DNA from: JBKBIP01 sp046297495
GTDB taxonomy: Bacteria; Planctomycetota; Planctomycetia; Gemmatales; Gemmataceae
Assembly: GCA_046297495.1 (NCBI GenBank)
Contig: JBKBIP010000001.1
Location: forward strand, 186,001-250,000
DNA length: 64,000 nt
Reading direction: 5' to 3'
How positions within the stretch are numbered: position 1 is the first letter of the stretch; each line of letters starts with the position of its first letter. Below the pieces are notes generated by a model. That model was not told the DNA's origin, did not search any database, and saw only the letters and a program-made list of their open reading frames with translations. The translations under genes and the position numbers were made by a program. This document shows, piece by piece, positions 27,620 to 35,300 of the stretch.

Positions 27620-28972
27620 ATGACTCTCAATCGGCGCGATTGGCTCGGCGTGGCGTTCGGCGGTGCCGCTTTATCGCTATCGAATGACAATCTATGGGCT
27701 GAGGAAGCGCGGCGAGCCGCTCCGCTTACCATAACTGGCATGAAGGTGACACCGATTGCCTTGCCGGACCCGCCCATTCTGGCGGCGGGCGGCTGTCACG
27801 GGCCGTATTTTCTCCGCAATGTCCTGCAATTGGAGACCGACGCCGGTATCGTCGGCATCGGCGAAACCCGGGGCGGCCAACGTCTGACGGATGCTCTGGA
27901 AAAGGCCAAGGCTCTGGTCATTGGCAAAAACGCCTTCGCTTACCGCGCTTTCGCCAAGGAGCTGACCGCTCTCAATCCAGCCTGTTACGCCGGTGTCGAG
28001 CTGGCTTGTCTGGATGCCTGTGGCAAAGCCACCGGCCGTCGGCTGTGCGAGCTGCTGGGCGGGCCGCTGAGCGCGGAGGTCGAATTTTCCGCTTACCTCT
28101 TCTACCGCTACGCCGCCGATCACCCGGCCATCTTGGCGGACAAACGCATTGTCGATAATCGCGGCAAGGGGGACAAGGCTCTCGACGATTGGGGGGAAGT
28201 CCGCACGCCGCAAGCGATGGTCGAGGAAGCGGTTCGTTTTCACAAGCAATGGGGCTTCCGCAACTTCAAACTCAAGGCCGGCGTGTTGTCTCCCGATGCC
28301 GAGCTAGAGACCATGAAAGGGATGCAAGCCCGATTCGGCGGCCAATATCCCTTGCGCATCGACCCCAATGGCCGATGGAAGGTCGATACCGCCATTCGCA
28401 TCGGCAAGCAGCTCCGCGATCTGAACCTCGAATATTACGAAGATCCCGTGGTGGGCCAGGAAGACATGGCAGCGGTGCGCAAAGCCACCGGCTTGCCCAT
28501 GAGTACCAATATGTGCGTCACACGCTTCGAGCATGTGCCGGATGCCGTGCGTTTGCAGCCAGTGGATTTCGTGCTGTGCGATCATCATGGCTGGGGAGGC
28601 ATCCCGGCATGTCAAGAGTTAGGGCGGATATGCGAAACCTTCGGCTGGGTCATGAGCCAGCACAGCAACAACCACGCGGGCATCACCATGGCCGCCATGA
28701 TCCACGTCGGCGCCATCTGCCCTAGTCTGACCGCCGCCAGCGACACACACTATGTCTGGCTGATCGACTCGGCCGACATCATCACCGGTGGCAAGCTCCC
28801 CATCCGCGACGGCAAGATGAAAGTCCCCACCGCCCCCGGCCTCGGTGTCGAACTGGACCTGGACCAACTGGCCCGCGCCCACGAAACCTACCGCAAATGC
28901 GGCATGCGCGAACGGGACGACGCCGCCACCATGCGCATGGTCGAGCCGGGCTGGGAGCGGAATTTGTTTTGA
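27620..28972 (+). CDS. Tat-exported enolase-superfamily dehydratase, glucarate dehydratase-like
   Basis: A 450-residue member of the mandelate racemase/enolase superfamily. It starts with a twin-arginine signal (NRRDWLGVA, then a hydrophobic stretch), so it should be exported folded, with its metal bound. The catalytic set of the glucarate dehydratase group is complete: KLK at 217-219, metal ligands D248, E274 and N297 (STNMCV), D321, and the acid/base H348 in SQHSNNHAG. Family enzymes dehydrate D-glucarate or related acid sugars, forming 5-keto-4-deoxyglucarate. Export is unusual for this reaction, which is normally cytoplasmic. A GGAGA site precedes the ATG. It probably forms an operon with the upstream ceramidase-like gene. 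The exact acid sugar is not decided by sequence alone. Confidence 0.82.
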   Translation: MTLNRRDWLGVAFGGAALSLSNDNLWAEEARRAAPLTITGMKVTPIALPDPPILAAGGCHGPYFLRNVLQLETDAGIVGIGETRGGQRLTDALEKAKALVIGKNAFAYRAFAKELTALNPACYAGVELACLDACGKATGRRLCELLGGPLSAEVEFSAYLFYRYAADHPAILADKRIVDNRGKGDKALDDWGEVRTPQAMVEEAVRFHKQWGFRNFKLKAGVLSPDAELETMKGMQARFGGQYPLRIDPNGRWKVDTAIRIGKQLRDLNLEYYEDPVVGQEDMAAVRKATGLPMSTNMCVTRFEHVPDAVRLQPVDFVLCDHHGWGGIPACQELGRICETFGWVMSQHSNNHAGITMAAMIHVGAICPSLTAASDTHYVWLIDSADIITGGKLPIRDGKMKVPTAPGLGVELDLDQLARAHETYRKCGMRERDDAATMRMVEPGWERNLF

Positions 28973-29003
28973 TGACGAAAAAAGAATTCCAATGTGCGGG
29001 TCA

Positions 29004-29029
29004 TTGGCGAGACGGACACCTCTCGCCAA
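29004..29029. terminator. Hairpin between convergent genes
   Basis: A 9-bp inverted repeat (TTGGCGAGA / TCTCGCCAA) with an 8-base loop lies in the 88-base gap where the dehydratase-like gene (plus) and the HEAT/cytochrome gene (minus) converge. There is no T-run on either side, so this is a weak, possibly bidirectional terminator. Confidence 0.4.
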
Positions 29030-29060
29030 ATAGTCGCTTGCATCATCTTGAAGTCGTGTC

Positions 29061-30842
29061 TCACGGCCCGCCCACGAAGGCGGCTTGGGCCGTCGCCCCT
29101 ACTCGGCCTAGATCGACGCGGATGGTGGGGGATGGGCGTTGCGTGGTGTCGATGCGCAAGATGAGGGGATAGCGTCCCTGGTCCAGATCGAGCAACGCCG
29201 GCCCTTTTAAGGGCAGCGGCTTGTCGCCGAGCCACCAGGTGACGCCGGATGGCTCATCGAGCTTCAATTCGACTCGTCCCGCCCCTTTTACTTCTAGCTC
29301 GCCTTGCAAATAGACAATTTTGTGCTTGGCGAGCGTGGCCGCTTCCGCCAAGGGCACCGCCCCGGACACCTGGGAATACAGCGGCTGCCAGCGGGAAGCG
29401 TCTCCTTCCAGGACATGCTCGCTGATAGTTTCCTCATCGGGCACATCCGCCAACAATTCTTGCGGCGCGTCACGCAACACGCGCCAACGGCGCAGCGTTG
29501 GGGACAATTGAATGGCGTAATCCCCCGGCTTGCCGAGGACCGACAGGAACCGCACCAGGTCGATCAGCTCGCCGCGCGTCATGAAGTTGGCCAAGCCGCT
29601 GGGCATCAGCGAATTCCCTTTCAGGCGCTCCTCAATGTCAGCGGCGGGGATGGTGAGCGGTTGGCCGTTGGCGTCCTTGAGCACCAACCGCTGATCATTC
29701 TCATCGACGACGATGCCTTGCAAAATCTTGCCGTCGCTGGTCAGCACCTTGATGGTTTGAAATTCCTCCTTGATGTCCTGATCCGGAAGCAGAATCGATT
29801 TGAGCAGATAATCCGGCGGGGAAGAGGTGCCGATGTCGCGCAAATCGGGGCCGACGTTACCGCCAGCGCCATTGAGCGCGTGGCATTTCAAGCAGCTGAG
29901 ATCGGCCCGACGGAAGACCTGCTCGCCGCGCGCCGGGTCGCCATGGGCCAGCACGTCGTCGATGAGCTGGTTAATTTCCTTATCACTGAGCGGCGGGGGG
30001 GTCAAGCTAATGCCAGCGGCGTCGCTCAGCACCGAGGCCAAAGCGTCATCCGAGCGACCCACGGAATACATGTAGCGCAGACAGAGTTTGGCCACATCGA
30101 CGGGCAGCTTCTGTTTCTTCAGCGCCGCGCCGAGCTTTTCGGGTCCCCCTTGCAAATCGAGAAAGGCGGCGACGATGGGGGCGGGATCGTCTTGTTCGGT
30201 TCCCTGAGCCAGCGCCGCCGCCGCCCGCTCCGAGGCCATGTCGGCATCGAGCTGGGCCAAAGCGGCAATCGCCACGTAGCGGAGCTTTTGGGGATGATCG
30301 GGCGTGGTCAGCTTGTCGATGGCGGCGCGGCTTTCCTGGCCGCCCAGACGCACTAAGCCGTCAATGGCCGCGCGCCGCACGTTGTCACTTGTGGTTGGGG
30401 ACAAGGCCAGCGTTTGCAGGTCGCCGCGCGATTCTTGCACTTTCCACAAGCCCACCAAGCGTAACGCCGCCAACCGAGTCGCGGGCGATAGTTTCGTCTT
30501 CGGGTCCAGCAGCTCGCCGAGCCGAGCCAGGTCCCCCGCCGGGATCACCTTGCGCGTGGCGGCAGCGTCGGCCAATTCCTGTAACGCCAGCAACCGTAGC
30601 TGGGGCGTGAAAGCGTCCGCTCGCAGACAGCGCTCAAACACATATTGCAAATCTTGCGCGTCACCCCGTTGGCAGATAAGCTTGACGACGGTGTCCTGTC
30701 GCTCCGGCGGGATGCGTCCCCCTTCCAGCAGCTTGATGAGCGCTGCCGCCGGGGACGTTTGCGCGTGCAACGGCAGTGAGGAGCAGCAAAAACCAAACAG
30801 CAAGAGTGTGGAAGAAAGCAAATATCGCATACACGTCACCAT
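29061..30842 (-). CDS. Secreted HEAT-repeat protein with C-terminal planctomycete-type cytochrome c (heme-binding) domain
   Basis: About 593 residues with an N-terminal signal peptide (YLLSSTLLLFGFCCSSLPLHA). Residues ~40-270 are Ala/Leu-rich helical pairs of the HEAT/armadillo type. Then comes a CLKCH heme-attachment motif (FRRADLSCLKCHALNGAGG) with NVGPDL, GIVVDE and LMPSG downstream, matching the putative heme-binding domain of Pirellula/Verrucomicrobium type. About 150 further residues with a beta-rich look close the protein. It should act as a periplasmic electron acceptor. It lies 80 bases after the SGNH/dehydrogenase gene on the same strand, and the two together rebuild the domain set found fused at 37494-40607. 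An ATG at 30830 would give a cleaner signal peptide. Confidence 0.82.
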   Translation of the reverse strand: MVTCMRYLLSSTLLLFGFCCSSLPLHAQTSPAAALIKLLEGGRIPPERQDTVVKLICQRGDAQDLQYVFERCLRADAFTPQLRLLALQELADAAATRKVIPAGDLARLGELLDPKTKLSPATRLAALRLVGLWKVQESRGDLQTLALSPTTSDNVRRAAIDGLVRLGGQESRAAIDKLTTPDHPQKLRYVAIAALAQLDADMASERAAAALAQGTEQDDPAPIVAAFLDLQGGPEKLGAALKKQKLPVDVAKLCLRYMYSVGRSDDALASVLSDAAGISLTPPPLSDKEINQLIDDVLAHGDPARGEQVFRRADLSCLKCHALNGAGGNVGPDLRDIGTSSPPDYLLKSILLPDQDIKEEFQTIKVLTSDGKILQGIVVDENDQRLVLKDANGQPLTIPAADIEERLKGNSLMPSGLANFMTRGELIDLVRFLSVLGKPGDYAIQLSPTLRRWRVLRDAPQELLADVPDEETISEHVLEGDASRWQPLYSQVSGAVPLAEAATLAKHKIVYLQGELEVKGAGRVELKLDEPSGVTWWLGDKPLPLKGPALLDLDQGRYPLILRIDTTQRPSPTIRVDLGRVGATAQAAFVGGP

Positions 30843-30922
30843 TTTTATTGGGTGGGAGATTCACGCCTCCGCGTTAGCGAATGGCCGCGCGCACTGAAGG
30901 ATTCCGAAACCTGGCCACGGCC

Positions 30923-33547
30923 TCACTTCTTCGCCGTCAGCCGGCGGTCGAGCGTGTTCAGCGTTTCCTTCAGGGTGTATTCCAGGTAGTAATCTTGCGG
31001 ATGGGCCAGCGATTCGAGGGCGACGTCTTGAGCCTCCGGCACGTCGAAGAAGCTCAGGGCACGCACCGCTTCCAGACGCACGCGCGGGTGCTCGTCGTTG
31101 ACCTGCGTTCGCAGCAGCTCTAGCGGCTGAGCGACGCGGTCACGCCAGTAGCAAAGCACGCGGGTAGCGGCGGCGCGGGCGCGATAATCGGGCGCGGTGA
31201 GCAGCTGCTTCAAGAGCGCCGTGTTGACTACGTCATGATGTTGGCACACCCACAGAGCTTCCAACAGATGATGAGGATATTCCTTGTCCTTCTTATCCAA
31301 GCCGGCAATCCACTTATCCAGCTCGGCCATGACGGTCTTGGTCTCGTGCAGCCGCAATTCCAGGCGGGCGCGGTAGCGGGTGCGGTCCTCGTATTCCTTG
31401 AGCAGCTCGAGCAAGGCGGGGACCGGCTGGCCAGCGATGTCAGCCGGCTTCAGCAGCGGCTTGTGTTTGTAGGTGATCCGCCAGATGCGGCCGTGCGATT
31501 TGTCACGGTTGGGATCGCGCAGTGAGTGTTGCATGTGGCCGATCAACGGGTTGAACCAGTCGCAGATGTACAGCGCGCCATCGGGACCGAAGACCAGATC
31601 AACCGGGCGGAAATTCGGATCGGATGAACGCAACAGCGGCTCGACCGGATCAGCGGCGAAGCCGGAATCCTTGTCCTTCATCTTGTATTGCAACACCCCT
31701 AAAAAGCCGATGGTGTTGTTCAGCAGATAATTCCCTTGCATCTCGTCGGGAAAATGCCGGCTCGACACCAGCTCACAGCCGCACGTCGGCCGCCATTGCT
31801 TGGTCAAGAATTCCTGCATCCGAGGATGTTTGTTCGGATAATCGACCTGTCCGGAGAAAGCGGTGCCGTAGTAATTGGCCCCGCCGGAGGCGTCGGCGAC
31901 GAAATTCTGGCCCCAGCGGTCGAACACATGCCCCCACGGATTGGCGAACGGATACGACACGAAGATGTCGAATTTCTCGGTGCGCGGCTCATAGCGGAAA
32001 ACACCGGCGTTCTTGAGCCGCCGCGGGCCGTAAGGGGTTTCGACCTGCGTGTGATGAAAAGTCCCTTCCTGGAAATACAGAGCACCCCCCGGTCCCCATT
32101 GAAACGTGCTGATGGCATGGTGCGAGTCGGCGGTATCGAACCCGTGCAGGATGATTTCCTTGCTATCCGCCTTGCCGTCGCCGGTAGTGTCCTTGAGGAA
32201 CACCAGATTGGGTTGTTGGGCCACGTAGGCGCCGCCGTCCCCCAACTCAATGCCGGTGGGAATGTGCAGCTTGTCGGCGAACACTTGGCACGAATCCGCC
32301 TTGCCGTCGCCGGTGGTGTCTTCCAGGATCAGCACCTTGTCATCGACTGGCTTACCTGGGAAATACATCGGATACGACTGCATGGTGCAAACGAACAGCC
32401 GCCCCTTATTGTCGAAGGCGAATTGCACCGGATTTTGCAGTTCGGGGAAGTCCACTTCCGAGGCGAACAGGTTGATCTCGAACCCCTCTGGCAAGGTGAA
32501 TTTCTTGGCGGCTTCTTCCGGCGGCGTGATGGTAATCGTCCCCTTGAAATTCGTGACAATGGGGGACAGCTCGCCCGTGTTGCTGTCGTCGATCTGGTCG
32601 GGGACCAGCTGCCCCTGCGCCACGGACCAGATGCGGCGGTCGCGGTTGGCGATCATTTTTCGCAGTTTCTGAAATTCCTCCGGGAAATTGACGATGCCAA
32701 AAGGAGCCTTGCGACCACCGTAGATGTAATAGCCGTTGACTGCTCGATGATCGTAAAAGAATTGGAGATTCTTTTCATTCACTTCTCGGCGCAGCTTGTC
32801 CAGATCGATCTTGCTCGCCACGGCGGGGCGGGGGCCGAACAGGGCCTCGTCCAGAATGGGGGCCAGGCGACTATAGCCGTAATCGGTCAAGTGGATACCG
32901 TTAAAGGTCCACTGGCGCGCCCCTTGGGACATGAGCTGGCGGGTGGGGGTGAACAGATCGACGAACAGCACCCCTTGCTTGGCGGCGATCCGGTTCATGG
33001 CGTCGGTGTACAATTGGATGTTCTTGTTGTTGGCCGAGCCATCGGTGACACCGGGACGACCGGTATTTTCCTGCGCGATGGGGGAAACCAGCACCAGCCG
33101 CGGCGCCGCCTTGCCGTTGTACTTGGTCGTGGTGGTGTCCGTGATGAACTTGGCGAGGTCCGCCTCGAACTTACTCAACCCCGCCGGGCCGGCAAACGAC
33201 TCATTGAAGCCGAAGAAAGCCAGGATCACATCCGGTTGATGATCCTTGAGCGTGTGGCCATGATGATCGAAATTCAGCGACCGGGGCCGCAACGTCAGCT
33301 CGTCCGCCGACCAGCCGAGGTTGCGGACGACTAATTCCAGTTCGGGGAATCGGCTGTGCAACAACGTCTCGAAATGGCCGAAATACTGCTCGCGCTCGGC
33401 CAAGGTATTGCCGATCAAAACAATGCGATCCCCCTTGTTTAGCTCCAACTGTCGCGGAGCGTCGCTATCAGGCGCCGCCGGCACCAAGCGCGACAACAGC
33501 GCAAGCGCCACGACCGAAACAATACCCATACGCAATTTCGTCATCAT
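30923..33547 (-). CDS. Secreted SGNH-hydrolase-like domain fused to a PVC-type dehydrogenase beta-propeller
   Basis: An 874-residue exported protein. After a signal peptide (IVSVVALALLSRLVPA), residues ~35-240 form an SGNH/GDSL-like hydrolase: IGNTLAEREQ replaces the GDSL block, GFNES fits block III and GIHLTDYGY fits the final His block. Residues ~350-720 match the 'membrane-bound dehydrogenase' propeller of Pirellula/Verrucomicrobium type (LPEGFEINLFASEVDFPELQ, LEDTTGDGKADS repeated twice, DGALYICDWFNP). The C-terminus carries HEAT-like helices. There is no CxxCH here; the heme domain is on the next gene. The substrate is unknown, with oxidation of sugars or polysaccharide parts a reasonable guess. 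The nucleophilic Ser of classical SGNH enzymes is not at its usual place, so the hydrolase activity is uncertain. Confidence 0.82.
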   Translation of the reverse strand: MMTKLRMGIVSVVALALLSRLVPAAPDSDAPRQLELNKGDRIVLIGNTLAEREQYFGHFETLLHSRFPELELVVRNLGWSADELTLRPRSLNFDHHGHTLKDHQPDVILAFFGFNESFAGPAGLSKFEADLAKFITDTTTTKYNGKAAPRLVLVSPIAQENTGRPGVTDGSANNKNIQLYTDAMNRIAAKQGVLFVDLFTPTRQLMSQGARQWTFNGIHLTDYGYSRLAPILDEALFGPRPAVASKIDLDKLRREVNEKNLQFFYDHRAVNGYYIYGGRKAPFGIVNFPEEFQKLRKMIANRDRRIWSVAQGQLVPDQIDDSNTGELSPIVTNFKGTITITPPEEAAKKFTLPEGFEINLFASEVDFPELQNPVQFAFDNKGRLFVCTMQSYPMYFPGKPVDDKVLILEDTTGDGKADSCQVFADKLHIPTGIELGDGGAYVAQQPNLVFLKDTTGDGKADSKEIILHGFDTADSHHAISTFQWGPGGALYFQEGTFHHTQVETPYGPRRLKNAGVFRYEPRTEKFDIFVSYPFANPWGHVFDRWGQNFVADASGGANYYGTAFSGQVDYPNKHPRMQEFLTKQWRPTCGCELVSSRHFPDEMQGNYLLNNTIGFLGVLQYKMKDKDSGFAADPVEPLLRSSDPNFRPVDLVFGPDGALYICDWFNPLIGHMQHSLRDPNRDKSHGRIWRITYKHKPLLKPADIAGQPVPALLELLKEYEDRTRYRARLELRLHETKTVMAELDKWIAGLDKKDKEYPHHLLEALWVCQHHDVVNTALLKQLLTAPDYRARAAATRVLCYWRDRVAQPLELLRTQVNDEHPRVRLEAVRALSFFDVPEAQDVALESLAHPQDYYLEYTLKETLNTLDRRLTAKK

Positions 33548-34148
33548 GATGTCTCACTTGTTGGCAGGGTCTAACCGGATCACGAACACGACGGCGAGCG
33601 CCGTTCGCCGGTAGGATGGCCGGTAGTAATAGCATAATGATAACGCATTTCCAAGTCTTAGCAAAAGTTTCTTGAAAAGGTCGCGGGTGTTGGGTGTGCG
33701 GCGGATACTTGGGTGGAAAATGCTGCTCGTTCTGGATCTGCTGTTGGTGAGCGCGAAACGATGCCTCTGGTCATGGTAGGCGCATGTTTCATTCCATGCT
33801 AATTACCTGTCAGCTTGAAAAAGGGGGGGGGGTGATGTGGAATGGAACAATGAAAGGAAGGAAACTTCTCAACTTTTTATATTGTACACAAGTTCACTGA
33901 AGCAGTCAATAGGAAGGCATGGGTGAAAGGGGATTTTTTCTCATTTCGAGGCCGCGGGCTTCCTCCTAAGTACAGGAAGCACACCCGCGTTTGTCCACGG
34001 CGGAAGCGGTACGACCGTATTATCGCCCCCCTCCGGTTCCGCGATGGCCGGGGAGCGGCGCGGATGGCCGGTTCTTGGCTGCTCCTGGCTGGAAAAATTC
34101 GGTAAAGTATCAGAAACTACAACCAGCGGTTCAGGGAGCGGAAGTATC
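33548..34148. other. Divergent intergenic region between the dehydrogenase (-) and SDR (+) genes
   Basis: About 600 bases without a supported gene. It should hold promoters firing in both directions. Visible oddities are a run of ten G at 33823-33832 and an A/T-rich patch near 33860-33900. I see no RNA gene or strong hairpin. Confidence 0.5.
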
Positions 34149-35024
34149 ATGAAGCGGGACCTAACCGGCAAAATCATCCTCATCACTGGGGCATCGAGCG
34201 GCATTGGGCGGGCATTGGCGGAGGCGACGGCCCAAGTAGGCATGCGCGTGGCCATCGCGGCGCGGTCGGCGGACTCGATTACCGAGTTGGCGGAGCGGCT
34301 CAACCGCGCCGGCGGCACGGTGCTGGCCATTCCCGCCGACGTGACCAAGCCGGCGGATCGCCAACGCCTGCTCGCCGCCGTGGTCGAGCGCTACGGCGGG
34401 CTGGACATCTTGCTCAACAACGCCGGCATCGGCACGCAAGGGCATTTCGCCTACTCCAGCGAGGAGATTCTACGGCGGATCATGGAGACCAATTTTTTCG
34501 CCCCCAGCGAGCTGATCCGCCTGGCCATTCCGATTTTGGAAAAAGGCCGGCAGCCGGCGATCGTGAATGTGACATCCATGTGCGGGCGCCGGGCCATGCC
34601 GGCCTGGCCGGAATATTCCGCCAGCAAGCACGCCATCATTGGCTTGTCGGAGGCGCTGCGGGCCGAGCTGGTGCGCTACGGCATCGATGTCCTGGTCGTG
34701 GTACCCGGCTTGACCAACACCAACTTGGACAAGCACCTGCTGCGCCAGGATGGCCGGATGGTCATTGACTATCGCAAAGGCATGAAGCCCGAGCGAGTGG
34801 CCCAAAACATCCTCACGATCATGCGCCGCAACCAAAGCGAAACCGTGCTCGGCAGGGAAGCCCGGGCCGTCCTGTGGACGAATCGCTTATGGCCGCGCCT
34901 GGTGGATTATCTGCTGGCCCGGTTCGTGCGCCGCCTGTACGCTCGGCTGGCGGCCCAAGAAGCACGCCAGAAAGAATTGGTGGATGCCGCTGTTACTTCA
35001 CCCCCGCCACCGGATGGCGATTGA
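34149..35024 (+). CDS. Short-chain dehydrogenase/reductase (SDR), classical type with C-terminal extension
   Basis: A 291-residue oxidoreductase. The start at 34149 is chosen for the GGGAGCGGAAG ribosome site just upstream and because the protein then begins five residues before the first beta strand. The nucleotide-binding TGASSGIG lies at about 14-21, NNAG near 90, and the catalytic Ser-Tyr-Lys set is present (VTSMCG, then YSASK). The R in AARSAD after strand 2 suggests NADP(H) preference. The C-terminal ~60 residues are basic and helical (ARFVRRLYARLA), which could bind the membrane surface. The substrate is unknown. The gene stands alone, divergent from the dehydrogenase gene and convergent with the WD40 gene. 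Confidence 0.85.
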   Translation: MKRDLTGKIILITGASSGIGRALAEATAQVGMRVAIAARSADSITELAERLNRAGGTVLAIPADVTKPADRQRLLAAVVERYGGLDILLNNAGIGTQGHFAYSSEEILRRIMETNFFAPSELIRLAIPILEKGRQPAIVNVTSMCGRRAMPAWPEYSASKHAIIGLSEALRAELVRYGIDVLVVVPGLTNTNLDKHLLRQDGRMVIDYRKGMKPERVAQNILTIMRRNQSETVLGREARAVLWTNRLWPRLVDYLLARFVRRLYARLAAQEARQKELVDAAVTSPPPPDGD

Positions 35025-35300
35025 TCCGTGAAGGCTCCCCGTGCACCGTTGGAAATCGCTACTTGCCGATGGCTGTTTTCTGCTGGGTTTGATCAGCCTG
35101 GGCGCTGGCGCCATGTTCTTGGCACAAAATTTCGACCATCTCGCCGCGCGCCAGCGCGGCCAACTCGTGGGGCCGAGGCATTGCCTGACGCTTGCTTGAA
35201 CAACACATAGACGCGATTGCAAGGGTTATGGGGTACATGGCCAACGTGACGAAGCACGGCACGTTGGCCACGTGCCCCATGAATTGGTCGAAACCGGCCC
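35025..35300. other. Intergenic region between convergent SDR and WD40 genes
   Basis: A 276-base gap with no supported gene. Its main content is a long hairpin, listed separately at 35228-35280. Confidence 0.5.
35228..35280. terminator. 21-bp hairpin between convergent genes
   Basis: Arms at 35228-35248 (ATGGGGTACATGGCCAACGTG) and 35260-35280 pair over 21 positions with two G-U type pairs and an 11-base loop. It sits 21 bases past the WD40 gene's stop on the minus strand and about 200 bases past the SDR stop. It lacks a T-run on both sides, so it may be a transcript-end stabiliser or bidirectional terminator. Confidence 0.55.

Noticed and set aside
26407..27777. 456-residue minus-strand frame
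   Set aside because: Antisense to the ceramidase-like gene and the start of the dehydratase-like gene; no domain recognised.
31736..33334. 532-residue plus-strand frame
   Set aside because: Entirely antisense to the SGNH/dehydrogenase gene, whose domains are clear; no ribosome site or family match.
33923..34105. 60-residue plus-strand frame before the SDR gene
   Set aside because: Basic, low-information sequence with no ribosome site; more likely promoter or leader region.
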